Part shown: piece by piece, positions 43,703 to 52,627 of the stretch
Position numbering within the stretch: the first letter of the stretch is position 1
Layout of the letters: every line of letters begins with the position of its first letter
Assembly (NCBI RefSeq): GCF_027922045.1
Contig: NZ_BSEX01000006.1
Coordinates: forward strand, 664,120-728,119
DNA length: 64,000 nucleotides
Origin: Microbacterium terregens
GTDB taxonomy: Bacteria; Pseudomonadota; Alphaproteobacteria; Sphingomonadales; Sphingomonadaceae
Reading direction: 5' to 3'
Made by a program: the position numbers and the translations under genes
The notes under the pieces: model-generated
Database searches by the model: none
What the model was told of the DNA's origin: nothing
What the model saw: only the letters and a program-made list of their open reading frames with translations

Positions 43703-43731
43703 CTTGTTCCACATCAGCGTGACGATGTCAA
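43703..43731 (-). promoter_or_regulatory. Candidate sigma-70 promoter of the GTA operon
   Basis: On the minus strand a perfect TTGACA (43726-43731) is followed by a 17-nt spacer and AACAAG (43703-43708), about 77 nt before the g1 start codon. The leader between contains a GGGGC/GCCCC paired element (43653-43680 region). The -35 box is ideal, the -10 box poor, as expected of a promoter that needs an activator; GafA-type control is known for RcGTA but no site can be read here. Confidence 0.55.
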
Positions 43732-43803
43732 GCGCTTTGTACCTGTTTGGTTCGTCGCAGGATTCCGCTCGGCGCCTCCGCTGCTCTCCGGTAGGGAGGC
43801 CGC

Positions 43804-44808
43804 ATGACGTCCTCGCCCCGCCCGCCGCTCTTCCGCCGACTCACCGCCAGCATCGACCGCTACAGCATGCTGCTGATCGCGACCGTGGTGGTGGCGACGC
43901 TGCTTCCGTGCCGCGGCCGCGTGGCGGACGGCTTCGCGCTCCTCACGCAGGCGGCGATCGCGCTGCTCTTCTTCCTCCACGGCGCCAAGCTGTCGCGCGC
44001 GGCGATCGTCGCCGGCCTCACCGCCTGGCGGCTGCACCTGGTCGTCTTCGCCGCCACCTTCCTGATGTTCCCGCTGCTGGGGCTGGGCGTCGAGCGGGGC
44101 GCGTCCTGGTTCCTCTCGCCGGCACTCGCGCAGGGGCTGCTGTTCCTCACGCTCCTGCCCTCCACCGTCCAGTCCTCCATCGCCTTCACCGCCATCGCCC
44201 GCGGCAACGTCCCCGCGGCGGTGTGCAGCGCATCGCTCTCCAACATCGCCGGCATCTTCATCACGCCCGTGCTCGTCGCGCTGCTGATGGGCGTGTCCGC
44301 CAGCGGCGGCGACTCGCTTGCCGCCATCGAGGAGATCGCGCTCCAGCTGCTGCTCCCCTTCATCGTCGGCCATCTCGCCCGCCCGCTCGTCGGCGGCTTC
44401 ATCGAACGGCACAAGCCGCTGGTCTCCACCGTCGACCGCGGCTCGATCCTGCTCGTCGTCTACACCGCCTTCAGCGCCGCGGTGATCGAGGGGCTGTGGC
44501 ACCGCGTCCCCGTCTGGCAGCTGGTGCTGGTCACGGCCGTCTGCTGCGTGCTGCTCGCGGTCGTGCTGTTCGCCACCCGCACGCTGGCGCGCCGCCTTGG
44601 CTTCTCGCGCGCGGACGAGATCGCGATCGTCTTTTGCGGCTCGAAGAAGAGCCTCGCCTCAGGCGTGCCGATGGCGGGCGTGCTGTTCCCCGCGGCGCAG
44701 GTCGGCGCCCTCATCCTGCCGCTGATGATCTTCCACCAGCTCCAGCTGCTCGCCTGTGCCGTCATCGCGCGGCGCTATGTCCAGGCGGATCTTCCCGCCA
44801 ACGCTTGA
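43804..44808 (+). CDS. Bile-acid:Na+ symporter-family carrier (SBF-like)
   Basis: A 334-residue membrane protein with ten predicted helices. The family motifs are ALLFFLHGAKLSRAAI (crossed helix 2-3) and LLPSTVQSSIAFTAIARGN (helix 4), with FCGSKKSLASGVPMAGVLFP (helix 9). These are typical of the SBF-like (YfeH) branch, whose physiological substrates are mostly unknown. GGGAGG lies 4 nt before the ATG. It is divergent from the GTA operon and shares its upstream region. The next gene follows by 55 nt and may be cotranscribed. Confidence 0.88.
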   Translation: MTSSPRPPLFRRLTASIDRYSMLLIATVVVATLLPCRGRVADGFALLTQAAIALLFFLHGAKLSRAAIVAGLTAWRLHLVVFAATFLMFPLLGLGVERGASWFLSPALAQGLLFLTLLPSTVQSSIAFTAIARGNVPAAVCSASLSNIAGIFITPVLVALLMGVSASGGDSLAAIEEIALQLLLPFIVGHLARPLVGGFIERHKPLVSTVDRGSILLVVYTAFSAAVIEGLWHRVPVWQLVLVTAVCCVLLAVVLFATRTLARRLGFSRADEIAIVFCGSKKSLASGVPMAGVLFPAAQVGALILPLMIFHQLQLLACAVIARRYVQADLPANA

Positions 44809-44863
44809 CACAGCCCGCCCGCTCGGGCGCAACGCACGGCTGCTGCCCAAGGATGAGAACCGG

Positions 44864-45778
44864 ATGATCAAGACCCTGCTGCGTGCCGCCGGCCTGTTCG
44901 CCTTTGCCGCCTGGACGATGCCGCTCGCCGCGCATCAGACGGCCGCACCCGCCGCCCCGGCGCAGACCGTCGATGCCGATCCCGCCCTCTGGGTGGTGAA
45001 GGACGCGGACACCACCATCTATCTCTTCGGCACCATCCATCTGCTGAAACCCGGCCTCAGTTGGTTCGACGAGGCGGTGAAGACCGCCTTCGACCGCAGC
45101 GACGAGCTGGTGCAGGAGATCGTGCTCCCCGATCCGCAGACGGTACAAAAGGCGCTGATCGCCACCGCCATCAATCCCACCGGTCCGGGTCTCGAAGAAC
45201 GGCTGCCTGCCGACGCGCGCAAGGCTTACCTGGCAGCGCTCGCCGATGTCGGCGTGCCGGCGGCGAGCTTCGACCGCTTCGATCCCTGGTTCGCGGCCAC
45301 CAACCTGACCGTGCTCAAGCTGGTGAAGGCCGGCTACGACCCCAACAGCGGCGCCGAACAGGCGCTCACCGCCGCCGCCAAGCAGGCGGGCAAGCGCGTC
45401 ACGGGCCTCGAGACCCTCGAACAACAGTTCGGCTATTTCGACAGCCTGTCCGAAAAGTCGCAGATCGCCTTCCTGACCGACACCATCAAGCAGCTGCCCG
45501 ATGCCGAAAAGGAAGTCGGCAAGATGGTCGCGCAATGGTCGGCCGGCGATCCGGATGCGCTGGCCGAGACGATGAACGAGGGGCTCGATGCGACGCCGGA
45601 AGTGGCCAAGATCCTGCTGCTGGACCGCAACGTCCGCTGGGCCAGCTGGATCGCGGATCGCATGGCAAAGCCCGGCACCGTCTTTGTCGCGGTCGGCGCC
45701 GGCCATCTCGCGGGCAAGGACAGCGTCCAGGCGCAGCTCGCCGCCCACCGTCTGAAGGCCGAGCGCGTCCCCTATTGA
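44864..45778 (+). CDS. TraB/GumN-family protein (exported)
   Basis: 304 residues. Signal peptide MIKTLLRAAGLFAFAAWTMPLAA, then the TraB/TIKI-like fold with both conserved GxxH motifs: FGTIHLLKPG (about 60) and VAVGAGHLAGKDSV (about 280), plus the acidic LETLEQQFGYFDSLSE. Members are putative metal-dependent peptidases. AAGGATGAGA precedes the ATG at 44864; an upstream in-frame ATG lies within the neighbouring gene and is rejected. Confidence 0.85.
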   Translation: MIKTLLRAAGLFAFAAWTMPLAAHQTAAPAAPAQTVDADPALWVVKDADTTIYLFGTIHLLKPGLSWFDEAVKTAFDRSDELVQEIVLPDPQTVQKALIATAINPTGPGLEERLPADARKAYLAALADVGVPAASFDRFDPWFAATNLTVLKLVKAGYDPNSGAEQALTAAAKQAGKRVTGLETLEQQFGYFDSLSEKSQIAFLTDTIKQLPDAEKEVGKMVAQWSAGDPDALAETMNEGLDATPEVAKILLLDRNVRWASWIADRMAKPGTVFVAVGAGHLAGKDSVQAQLAAHRLKAERVPY

Positions 45779-45842
45779 TGCGGCCAGGGAGCGGTTCGCG
45801 CGAACGCTCGTTGTCGCCACAGCCTCCAGCAAAGGACGCCGC

Positions 45843-46325
45843 ATGGCCGACACCGCTCCCCGCCCCTTCCTCGGCCTCGTTGCCGGCATCGCCGCCGGGG
45901 TCGTCGCCTCCGCCGCCATGGCCGGCTTCCAGGCTGCCGCTGCCCGCCTCATGCCCTCCGACAGCGAGGACGATCCCGCGACGGTGAGGGCCGCCGACCG
46001 CGTCAGCCGGGCCGCTACCGGCCAGCCGGTCGCCGAGCCGAACCGCGCCGCCGCCGGGCAAGCGGTCCATTATCTGGTCGGCGCCGCGCTGGGCGGCATC
46101 TATGGCGTGCTCGCGGAATATCAGCCCGCCACCCGCCGCGGCTTCGGCGGCGCCTATGGCGTCGTCACCTCGCTGCTGGTCGACGAAGCCGCCGTCCCGG
46201 CCGCAGGTCTCGCGCCCGGCCCGTGGCAGGCGTCGCTCACCAGCCACGGCTACGGCCTCGCCTCGCACCTGGTCTACGGCATGGCACTGGAAGGCACCCG
46301 CACCCTGATCGCCGGCCGCCGCTGA
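45843..46325 (+). CDS. DUF1440 family membrane protein
   Basis: A 160-residue protein with four membrane segments: FLGLVAGIAAGVVASAAMAGFQ, AVHYLVGAALGGIYGVLAEY, GAYGVVTSLLVDEAAVP, and GLASHLVYGMALEGTRTL. The glycine/alanine-rich helices match the DUF1440/YagU type of small membrane proteins. An acid-resistance role was proposed for YagU, but no direct link can be drawn here. It starts 64 nt after the TraB gene. Confidence 0.75.
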   Translation: MADTAPRPFLGLVAGIAAGVVASAAMAGFQAAAARLMPSDSEDDPATVRAADRVSRAATGQPVAEPNRAAAGQAVHYLVGAALGGIYGVLAEYQPATRRGFGGAYGVVTSLLVDEAAVPAAGLAPGPWQASLTSHGYGLASHLVYGMALEGTRTLIAGRR

Positions 46326-46355
46326 GCGCCGCCGCCCAGCAGCACTCCCGATCGT

Positions 46356-46375
46356 GCCCCGGCGAACGCCGGGGC
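46356..46375. terminator. Hairpin between convergent genes
   Basis: GCCCCGGCG-AA-CGCCGGGGC, a perfect 9-bp stem with a 2-nt centre, 31 nt after the DUF1440 stop and 56 nt before the exonuclease stop. It is followed by CCAGTTGGGAAA. It is probably one copy of a second dispersed palindrome type (GTGCCCCGGCGAACGCCGGG), of which only one copy occurs in this window. Confidence 0.45.
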
Positions 46376-46431
46376 CCAGTTGGGAAACCTGGCGGCTCAA
46401 GCGCTCCGGCCGGCGAGAAAGCCTTGCGTGC

Positions 46432-47187
46432 CTACAGCAGCAGCCAATCCTCGCGCGTACGCCCAACCGCGCCCCCATTCTGCCGCCGCGCGAGCTCCTG
46501 CTCGGCGGTGTACCGCACGTCCTCGTCCCGGTCGGACAGGAAGCCGTCGAGCGAATCGTCGTCGATCTCCGTCCACTCGCGCCCCCGGTCCGGGCCATAG
46601 CGCACGCGCGGCAGCAGCCCGGGCAGGTTCGACCATTCGATCAGCTGCGCGATGCTCGCCTCGTTCAGCATGTCGCGCAGGTGGAATGCGGTGACATAGG
46701 CGTCCGGAAACGCCCGGTGCGCCGGCAGGCCGCGCTCATGCTCGATGCCGTGCGGCCGCCGCCAATAGCGCAGCATCTGGTTGGAAAAGCCCGGCGAGTC
46801 CGGCCACAGCCGCAGCGCGCATTTCCAGGTGCAGATCCAGTCGGCGCCATGGGTCAGCGGCGCGGTGCAGAATTTCTGCTCGAAATCCGCCCGGTGCGCC
46901 GCCAGCGCGATCCGCCGCGGATAGGGATCCAGCACCCGCCGCGCGACGTCATGCCAATAGGGCGCATCGGCGACCTGCTCGTCCAGGATATGGTGGATGG
47001 CCTGGGTGACGGGCGGGATCATCCGGCCCGGATTGACGAGCTGCGATCCGCCCTCGCCCACCAGCTCCCAGCGTCCGTCCTCGCCCAGCGCCACATCCTG
47101 CCAGCCGATCTCGCACACCCCATGTGCGGGGGGTGCGTTGCCGGTGGTTTCGAGGTCGATGACGCGAACGATCTGGGGGGAAGCCAT
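46432..47187 (-). CDS. DEDDh 3'-5' exonuclease
   Basis: 251 residues, one DnaQ-type exonuclease domain. The catalytic acidic residues are in VIDLETTG (Exo I), AAHRADFEQKF (Exo II) and AHRAFPDAYVT (Exo III, with the His that defines DEDDh). The C-terminal 60 residues (LPRVRYGPDRGREWTEI onward) form the RNase T / DUF-like tail seen in alphaproteobacterial members. Not DnaQ proper: it lacks the clamp-binding motif and is not linked to dnaE. The start at 47187 gives the natural N-terminus MASPQIVRVIDLETTG. Confidence 0.85.
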   Translation of the reverse strand: MASPQIVRVIDLETTGNAPPAHGVCEIGWQDVALGEDGRWELVGEGGSQLVNPGRMIPPVTQAIHHILDEQVADAPYWHDVARRVLDPYPRRIALAAHRADFEQKFCTAPLTHGADWICTWKCALRLWPDSPGFSNQMLRYWRRPHGIEHERGLPAHRAFPDAYVTAFHLRDMLNEASIAQLIEWSNLPGLLPRVRYGPDRGREWTEIDDDSLDGFLSDRDEDVRYTAEQELARRQNGGAVGRTREDWLLL

Positions 47188-47298
47188 GGCCCCGAAATGG
47201 GGCAGGCGGGCGCGAATTGCCAGCCCGCGCGTTTCAGATCGGCGGCCGCTCGCCGCGGCTGCCGGCGGGCCGGGCACCCTCGCCCGGCCCGCACCCGA

Positions 47299-48681
47299 TC
47301 AGTGCGCCGCCTGCGGCCCGCGCTGCAGCCCGCTCAGCGCCAGCTGCTCGTCGATCTGCGCCATCAGCCGGTCGAGGCCTTCCTGGCTCTTGGCCTCGGC
47401 GCGCGCCACCAGCACGTCCTGGGTATTGGACGCGCGCAGCAGCCACCAGCCGTCCGGCGTGTTGACGCGTGCGCCGTCGGTGCGGTTGACGTCCGCGCCG
47501 GCCGCTTCCAGCCGCTCCAGGATCTCGTCGACCACCGCGAACTTGCGGCTCTCGTCGACCTGGAAACGCATTTCCGGGGTGTTGATCATCTCCGGCATCG
47601 CAGACCGGATCTCGGTCATCGACTTGCCGATCATGTGCACCGCGCGGATCAGCCGCACCGCGGCATAGGGCGCATCGTCGAACCCGTAATAGTCGTGCGC
47701 AAAGAAGATGTGGCCCGACATCTCGCCGGCCAGCGGCGAGTTGGTTTCCTTCATCTTGGTCTTGATGAGGCTGTGGCCGGTCTTCCACATCAGCGGCTCG
47801 CCGCCCAGCTCCGCGATGCGGTCGTACAGCGCCTGGCTCGCCTTCACGTCGGCGATGATCGTCGCGCCCGGCAGTTCCTTCAGCACCGGCTCGGCCAGGA
47901 TCGACAGCAGCTGGTCGCCCCAGATCACCCGGCCGGTGCCGTCGATCGCGCCGATACGGTCGCCGTCGCCGTCAAAGGCGATGCCGAAGTCGAGGTTCTT
48001 GTCCGCCACCAGCTGCTTCAGCGCTGCCAGGTTCTTTTCCTCGGTCGGGTCGGGATGGTGGTTGGGGAAGCGCCCGTCGATGTCGGTGAACAGCAGGTGG
48101 TGCTCGCCCGGCAGCAGCTCAGTGAGCTTCTCGATCACCCGGCCTGCCGAACCGTTGCCGGCATCCCAGCCGATCCGGTACGCGCCGCCGGCATAGCCTG
48201 CCATCAGCCGCCCGACATAGGCGTCCTCGATGTCATAGTCGCTGACGGTGCCTTCGCCCTCTTCCCAGTCGCCCTCGGCGCCCATGCGGCCGAGCTTCTG
48301 GATGTCCTCGCCGAAGAACGGCTTGTGCTGCAGCACCATCTTGAAACCGTTGTAGTCGGCCGGGTTATGACTGCCGGTGATCATGATGCCGCCGTCGACC
48401 TCCAGCGTCGCCTCGGCGTAATAGAGCATCGGCGTCGGCCCCAGGCCGACCCGCACCACGTCGACGCCGCTCTGCGTCAGGCCCTGGACCAGCGCCGCTT
48501 CGAGCTCGACCGAGGAGACGCGACCGTCGCGGCCCACCGCCACGCGGGTGCCGCCGGCGCGGCGCACGATCGTGCCGAAGCCGCGGCCGATCGCGGTCGC
48601 ATCCGCCGTGCCCAGGGTTTTGCCGACCACCCCGCGGATGTCATATTCGCGCAGCGAGGTGGGGTCGAAGACGTGGCTCAT
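47299..48681 (-). CDS. Phosphomannomutase/phosphoglucomutase
   Basis: A 460-residue alpha-D-phosphohexomutase. Active-site serine in [16 protein letters not shown], metal loop [10 protein letters not shown], sugar-binding GEMSGHIFF, and phosphate-binding [14 protein letters not shown]. The bifunctional PMM/PGM (AlgC-like) branch is most likely from length and motif forms; these enzymes supply mannose-1-P and glucose-1-P for envelope polysaccharides such as sphingans. AGGGAGA precedes the ATG at 48681. It is 52 nt from the J-domain gene. Confidence 0.9.
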   Translation of the reverse strand: MSHVFDPTSLREYDIRGVVGKTLGTADATAIGRGFGTIVRRAGGTRVAVGRDGRVSSVELEAALVQGLTQSGVDVVRVGLGPTPMLYYAEATLEVDGGIMITGSHNPADYNGFKMVLQHKPFFGEDIQKLGRMGAEGDWEEGEGTVSDYDIEDAYVGRLMAGYAGGAYRIGWDAGNGSAGRVIEKLTELLPGEHHLLFTDIDGRFPNHHPDPTEEKNLAALKQLVADKNLDFGIAFDGDGDRIGAIDGTGRVIWGDQLLSILAEPVLKELPGATIIADVKASQALYDRIAELGGEPLMWKTGHSLIKTKMKETNSPLAGEMSGHIFFAHDYYGFDDAPYAAVRLIRAVHMIGKSMTEIRSAMPEMINTPEMRFQVDESRKFAVVDEILERLEAAGADVNRTDGARVNTPDGWWLLRASNTQDVLVARAEAKSQEGLDRLMAQIDEQLALSGLQRGPQAAH

Positions 48682-48733
48682 GGCTTTCTCCCTGGAATTC
48701 GGTGGCGTCAGATCGCGCGACGCCGCGGAAAGT

Positions 48734-48988
48734 TCAATGTCGCAAGCGGCCGAGCAGCACGTCGCGGGCTGCATTCACCCGCCGCGTGAGGTCGGCCGAT
48801 CCGCCGCGGTCGGGATGGACGGCACCCACCAGCCGTCGATGCGCGGCGCGGATCGTCGCCTCGTCCGCGTCCGGGCCGACGCCCAGCACCTGCCGCGCCT
48901 CGGCCTCGCCCGTCAGCACAGGCTTGCGCGGGCGCAGGTACAGCCACAGCCCCACCAGCACCGCCGCGACCAGAAGGACCTTCAGCAT
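48734..48988 (-). CDS. Membrane-anchored short J-domain protein
   Basis: 84 residues: an N-terminal helix ([19 protein letters not shown], 2-20) followed by a compact J domain (28-83) with [34 protein letters not shown], including the HPD motif. It resembles the Pam18/Tim14 layout. Its ATG overlaps the mipZ stop by one base (TGATG), so translation is coupled. It presumably stimulates DnaK near the membrane; the link to MipZ is positional only. Confidence 0.82.
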   Translation of the reverse strand: MLKVLLVAAVLVGLWLYLRPRKPVLTGEAEARQVLGVGPDADEATIRAAHRRLVGAVHPDRGGSADLTRRVNAARDVLLGRLRH

Positions 48989-49827
48989 CAGGCAGCGGCA
49001 GAGGGCACGACCGGGTCCGGCAGCGCCAGCCCGGCCATCATCTCGCGCAGTTCCTGGCGCGCGGCGACGTGGCTCAGCCCCATCGCGCCAAACTCGCGGC
49101 TGTCGAGCATGGTCAGCCCCTTGGGGAACAGCTCGCGATAGATCACGCGCTCCGAAAGCCCCGGGATCACCCGGAAGCCGACGCGCTTGGACAGCTGCTC
49201 AATCGCCTCGGATACGCGCCGCATGTTGCGCGCCTCGATGTGCTGCAGGCGGTTGCGCAGCACCACCCAGTCGATCGTCGACCCGTCGGCGCGGGCGCGA
49301 TGCTTGCGCGTTTCCCAGATCAGCTCCGAATAGAAGCTCGGCCGCGTGACCTTGAACGTCTCCGGGTGCACCTGGCCGATCAGGTCGAAGTCGACGAAGC
49401 TGTCGTTCATCGGCGTGACCAGCGTGTCCGCGTTGGTGACGGCCATGCGCGCGAACGGATCGTCGCGGCCCGGCGTGTCGATCACCAGATAGTCGGCCTC
49501 TTCCGACAGACGCTCCAGCGTGTCGGTGAAGAAGTCCATGCTTTCGCCGTCGTGGGTCGCGTGGATCGGCATCGGCAGGGTGCCGCCCTGGCGCCGCGCC
49601 GTCTCCGCGCGATTGTCCAGGTAGCGACCCAGCGTGCGCTGGCGATGGTCCAGGTCGAACGCCGCCACCCGCGCCCCCTTGGCGGCAAGTGCGATTGCGA
49701 CGTGAACCGCGGTCGTCGACTTGCCCGTGCCGCCCTTCTCGTTGGCGAACACGATGACGTGCAATCCGTTTGAGGCCGTGCTCAAGGTGCCTGCTGTCCC
49801 CTGTTGGTACCCTGGTGCTGGTGCCAT
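48988..49827 (-). CDS. mipZ: Division-plane positioning ATPase MipZ
   Basis: A 279-residue ParA-like ATPase. Deviant Walker A NEKGGTGKSTTAVHVA (about residues 29-44), FDLDHRQRTLGRYLDN, Walker B-like YLVIDTPGRDD, and C-terminal PFTGLSERVIYRELFPKGLTMLD-type sequence (GLSERVIYRELFPKGL). The DHRQRTLGR motif and length are those of MipZ, which forms a gradient from ParB at the poles and keeps FtsZ at mid-cell in alphaproteobacteria. Start at 49827 with weak upstream signal; a TTG 14 codons later is possible. It is divergent from panC. Confidence 0.9.
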   Translation of the reverse strand: MAPAPGYQQGTAGTLSTASNGLHVIVFANEKGGTGKSTTAVHVAIALAAKGARVAAFDLDHRQRTLGRYLDNRAETARRQGGTLPMPIHATHDGESMDFFTDTLERLSEEADYLVIDTPGRDDPFARMAVTNADTLVTPMNDSFVDFDLIGQVHPETFKVTRPSFYSELIWETRKHRARADGSTIDWVVLRNRLQHIEARNMRRVSEAIEQLSKRVGFRVIPGLSERVIYRELFPKGLTMLDSREFGAMGLSHVAARQELREMMAGLALPDPVVPSAAA

Positions 49828-49895
49828 GGTGTTGATCCCGTGGCGGCACCCCCATAGAAGGCCGCCTTCTCATTCTTACCGGAGGCATTGGGGCC

Positions 49896-50735
49896 GTGCA
49901 AACCATCCGTCAGCTCGACGCGCTTCGCGACGCGCTGGCTTCTTACCGCGCCGCAGGGGACAGCGTCGCCCTCGTTCCGACCATGGGCGCGCTGCATGCC
50001 GGCCACATGGCCCTGGTCGATGCCGCGCGCCGCCGCGCCAACCGCGTGGTGGTGTCGATCTTCGTCAATCCCAAGCAGTTCGGCCCCAACGAGGATCTCG
50101 CCCGCTATCCCCGGCGCGAGATGCAGGATGCCCGCATGCTGACGGAAGCAGGCGCCGACGTCCTGTGGATGCCGTCGGTCGAGGAAATCTATCCCGCGGG
50201 CTTCGCCACCACCGTCTCGGTGTCCGGCGTGAGCGACATCCTGGAGGGCGCGCATCGCGCCGGCCACTTCGACGGCGTCGCCACCGTCGTCGCCAAGCTC
50301 TTCGGCCAGGTCCGGCCTGACGTCGCCCTGTTCGGCGAAAAGGATTTCCAGCAGCTGGCGGTGATCCGCCGCATGGCGACCGATCTCGACCTGGGCATCG
50401 AGGTGGTGGGCGTGCCGACCCAGCGCGACGACGACGGCCTCGCCCTCTCTTCCCGCAACCTCTACCTCGATCCGGACGAGCGCCAGCGTGCCGTCGCCCT
50501 GCCTCGCGCGCTCGGCATCGCCGCGCGCACGCTGGAAAAGGGCGGGGCTGCCGACGAGGCGCTCTCCCAGGCCCACGACATGCTCGCCCAGGCCGGGTTC
50601 GAGACCGACTATATCGCGCTGGTCGATGCGGAGACCTTGGGCGATCCTGTTCCCGGCCACCCGATGCGCCTGCTCGCCGCCGCCCGGATCGGCAACACCC
50701 GGCTGATCGACAACGTCGCCGTCCTGCCTGCCTGA
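49896..50735 (+). CDS. panC: Pantoate--beta-alanine ligase
   Basis: A 279-residue class I-tRNA-synthetase-like enzyme that joins pantoate and beta-alanine with ATP in pantothenate synthesis. It has PTMGALHAGHMALV (HxGH, about 27-40), IFVNPKQFGPNEDL, ILEGAHRAGHFDGVATVV and the KMSKS-like ALSSRNLYL. GTG start, GGAGG 10 nt upstream. No panB or panD adjoins in this window. Confidence 0.93.
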   Translation: MQTIRQLDALRDALASYRAAGDSVALVPTMGALHAGHMALVDAARRRANRVVVSIFVNPKQFGPNEDLARYPRREMQDARMLTEAGADVLWMPSVEEIYPAGFATTVSVSGVSDILEGAHRAGHFDGVATVVAKLFGQVRPDVALFGEKDFQQLAVIRRMATDLDLGIEVVGVPTQRDDDGLALSSRNLYLDPDERQRAVALPRALGIAARTLEKGGAADEALSQAHDMLAQAGFETDYIALVDAETLGDPVPGHPMRLLAAARIGNTRLIDNVAVLPA

Positions 50736-50795
50736 CCGGCACCAGCCTCCCGCCCGGGCGTTCCCCACCACAGGGACGGCCGCGGGAGGCAGGAT

Positions 50796-51494
50796 ATGCG
50801 CAATCTGGATTTCACCGACTGGCACAGCGTGCTCACAACGCTGGTCGGGCTCGCGCTCTTCACCCTGATCGGCGTCGGCACCCGGCTGGTGATGATGATG
50901 ACCATCCAGCAGCGCCGGGAGCGCATGAACCGGCAGATCAACGAGCGGGTCCGCACGCTGATCGCCGCCTACAAGACGCTCGGCGGCTCGTTCACCGGGG
51001 ATCTGACCGTCGATCCCACCCACCTGCGCGAGCTGCGCCGCCGCAGCGATGCCGGCGCCGCCACCGAACCGATGGCGGCGCTCGACCTCACGGCAGAGCG
51101 CGCCGCCGGCTCCGAGCGCACCCGCCGCATCCGCGACGCCGTCGAAGCGGCGCTTTCCGACATCATCCTGCTCGGGACCGAGCAGCACGTCCGCTTGGCC
51201 CGGCAGGCGGTGGAGGAACTCGTCGCCGGCCATCCGGTCCACACCCACGCCCTGGTGGTGGCGTTGCGCGACTTCATCCGGGAGGCGCTGGGCCTCGACC
51301 CGATCCCCGCCGACCTCGCCATGCCGCTCCAGGGCCCCAGCCGTCCGGCCAGTTCCGGGGGGCGCGGAAAGGAAGGCGAGCGCGGCGGCAGCGGTGGTGG
51401 TGGCGGCGGCGGCGGCATGGGAGGAGGCATGGGCGGCATGGGCATGGGCGGCGGCACCGCCCTTGAAGACGACGCCCCCCGTCCTCGCTCCTGA
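50796..51494 (+). CDS. Hypothetical membrane protein with Gly/Met-rich tail
   Basis: A 232-residue protein that I do not recognise. One N-terminal membrane helix (HSVLTTLVGLALFTLIGVGTRLVM, 10-33) precedes a helical cytoplasmic domain (about 35-175) with RRERMNRQINERVRTLIAAYKTLGGSF and VEAALSDIILLGTEQHVRLA. The C-terminal 50 residues have long Gly runs and alternating Gly-Gly-Met repeats (residues about 190-222). GGGAGGCAGGAT precedes the ATG. The upstream gap holds CCTCCCGC/GCGGGAGG arms that could sequester this binding site. Confidence 0.7.
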   Translation: MRNLDFTDWHSVLTTLVGLALFTLIGVGTRLVMMMTIQQRRERMNRQINERVRTLIAAYKTLGGSFTGDLTVDPTHLRELRRRSDAGAATEPMAALDLTAERAAGSERTRRIRDAVEAALSDIILLGTEQHVRLARQAVEELVAGHPVHTHALVVALRDFIREALGLDPIPADLAMPLQGPSRPASSGGRGKEGERGGSGGGGGGGGMGGGMGGMGMGGGTALEDDAPRPRS

Positions 51495-51535
51495 TGTGAC
51501 ACCCCCGCGCCCGGCGACTGCGCCGCCGACTTGGT

Positions 51536-52627
51536 TCAGCCCGCCAGACTCGCCCGTCCGCCCGCATGCCGCTCCAGTCGCCCGGCAAGCTCCAACTCCA
51601 GCAGCACGATCTGCACCACGGCTGCGGGGAGCGCGGATTGGCGGACCAGCTCGTCCACGGGCACCGGCACGGGGCTGAGCAAGTCCGTCACCCGCCGCCG
51701 CTCTGCCTCGCCGGCATCCTCGGCGACCGGCTCGGCCGCATACCGGCTGCCGGGCGAGCGGACGCTGCGCGGATCGATCGGGCGCAGCATCTCCGCCACG
51801 TCGGCTGCCGACTGGATCAGCGTCGCCCCCTCCCGAATTAGCAAGTTGCAGCCCTGCGCCCGCGGGTCGAGCGGACTGCCGGGCACCGCCATCACCTCGC
51901 GCCCTGCTTCCGCCGCGAGGCGCGCAGTGATCAGCGATCCCGACTTGGGCGCCGCCTCCACCACCACCGTCCCCTGCGACAGTCCGGCGATGATCCGGTT
52001 GCGATACGGGAAGTGCCGCGCGCGCGGCTCCGTCCCCGGCGGCTGCTCCGCCACCAGCAGGCCCCGCTCCGCCACCGCCTCCTGCAGCGCGGCATTCTCC
52101 GGCGGAAAGGCGATGTCGATCCCGCTCGCGATCACCCCCACCGTACCGCCGGCGAGCGACCCCGCATGCGCCGCGGTGTCGATCCCGCGCGCCAGGCCGG
52201 AGACGACCGTGATCCCCTCGTCCGCCAGCGCCTCCGCCAGTTGGCGCGCGAAACGGCAGGCGGCGGCCGACGCATTGCGCGCGCCGACCATCGCCACGCA
52301 CGGCCGTGCCAGCAGCGCCAATCTCCCGCGCAGGATCAGCGCAGGCGGCGCATTCTCGATCTCTGCCAGCAGCGGCGGATAGTCGGCATCGTCCAGGAAC
52401 AGATAGCCCGCGCCCAGCCGCTCGGTCCGCGCGACCTCCCGCCGCACCGCGTCCTCGGACGCGATCACCGGCGCGCGCCCGCCGCCGCGTGCGGCCAGGT
52501 GTGGCAGGGCCTCCAAGGCGGCGGTCGCGCTGCCGAAGCGCGCAACCAGCTGGCGATAGGTGATGGGGCCGACGTTCGCGGAACGGATCAGCCGGAGCCG
52601 ATCGATCCGCGGGTCGGCGTCAGCCAC
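51536..52627 (-). CDS. dprA: DNA-processing protein DprA
   Basis: A 363-residue protein with the Rossmann DprA core: AMVGARNASAAACRFARQLA, SGLARGIDTAAHAGSLAGGTVGVIASG, FPYRNRIIAGLSQGTVVVEA and MAVPGSPLDPRAQGCNLLIREGA, flanked by an N-terminal SAM-like domain and a C-terminal winged helix (VDELVRQSALPAAVVQIVLLELE). DprA loads RecA on incoming single strands and would serve DNA uptake by transformation or GTA. GTG start, 8 nt inside plsY. Confidence 0.92.
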   Translation of the reverse strand: MADADPRIDRLRLIRSANVGPITYRQLVARFGSATAALEALPHLAARGGGRAPVIASEDAVRREVARTERLGAGYLFLDDADYPPLLAEIENAPPALILRGRLALLARPCVAMVGARNASAAACRFARQLAEALADEGITVVSGLARGIDTAAHAGSLAGGTVGVIASGIDIAFPPENAALQEAVAERGLLVAEQPPGTEPRARHFPYRNRIIAGLSQGTVVVEAAPKSGSLITARLAAEAGREVMAVPGSPLDPRAQGCNLLIREGATLIQSAADVAEMLRPIDPRSVRSPGSRYAAEPVAEDAGEAERRRVTDLLSPVPVPVDELVRQSALPAAVVQIVLLELELAGRLERHAGGRASLAG

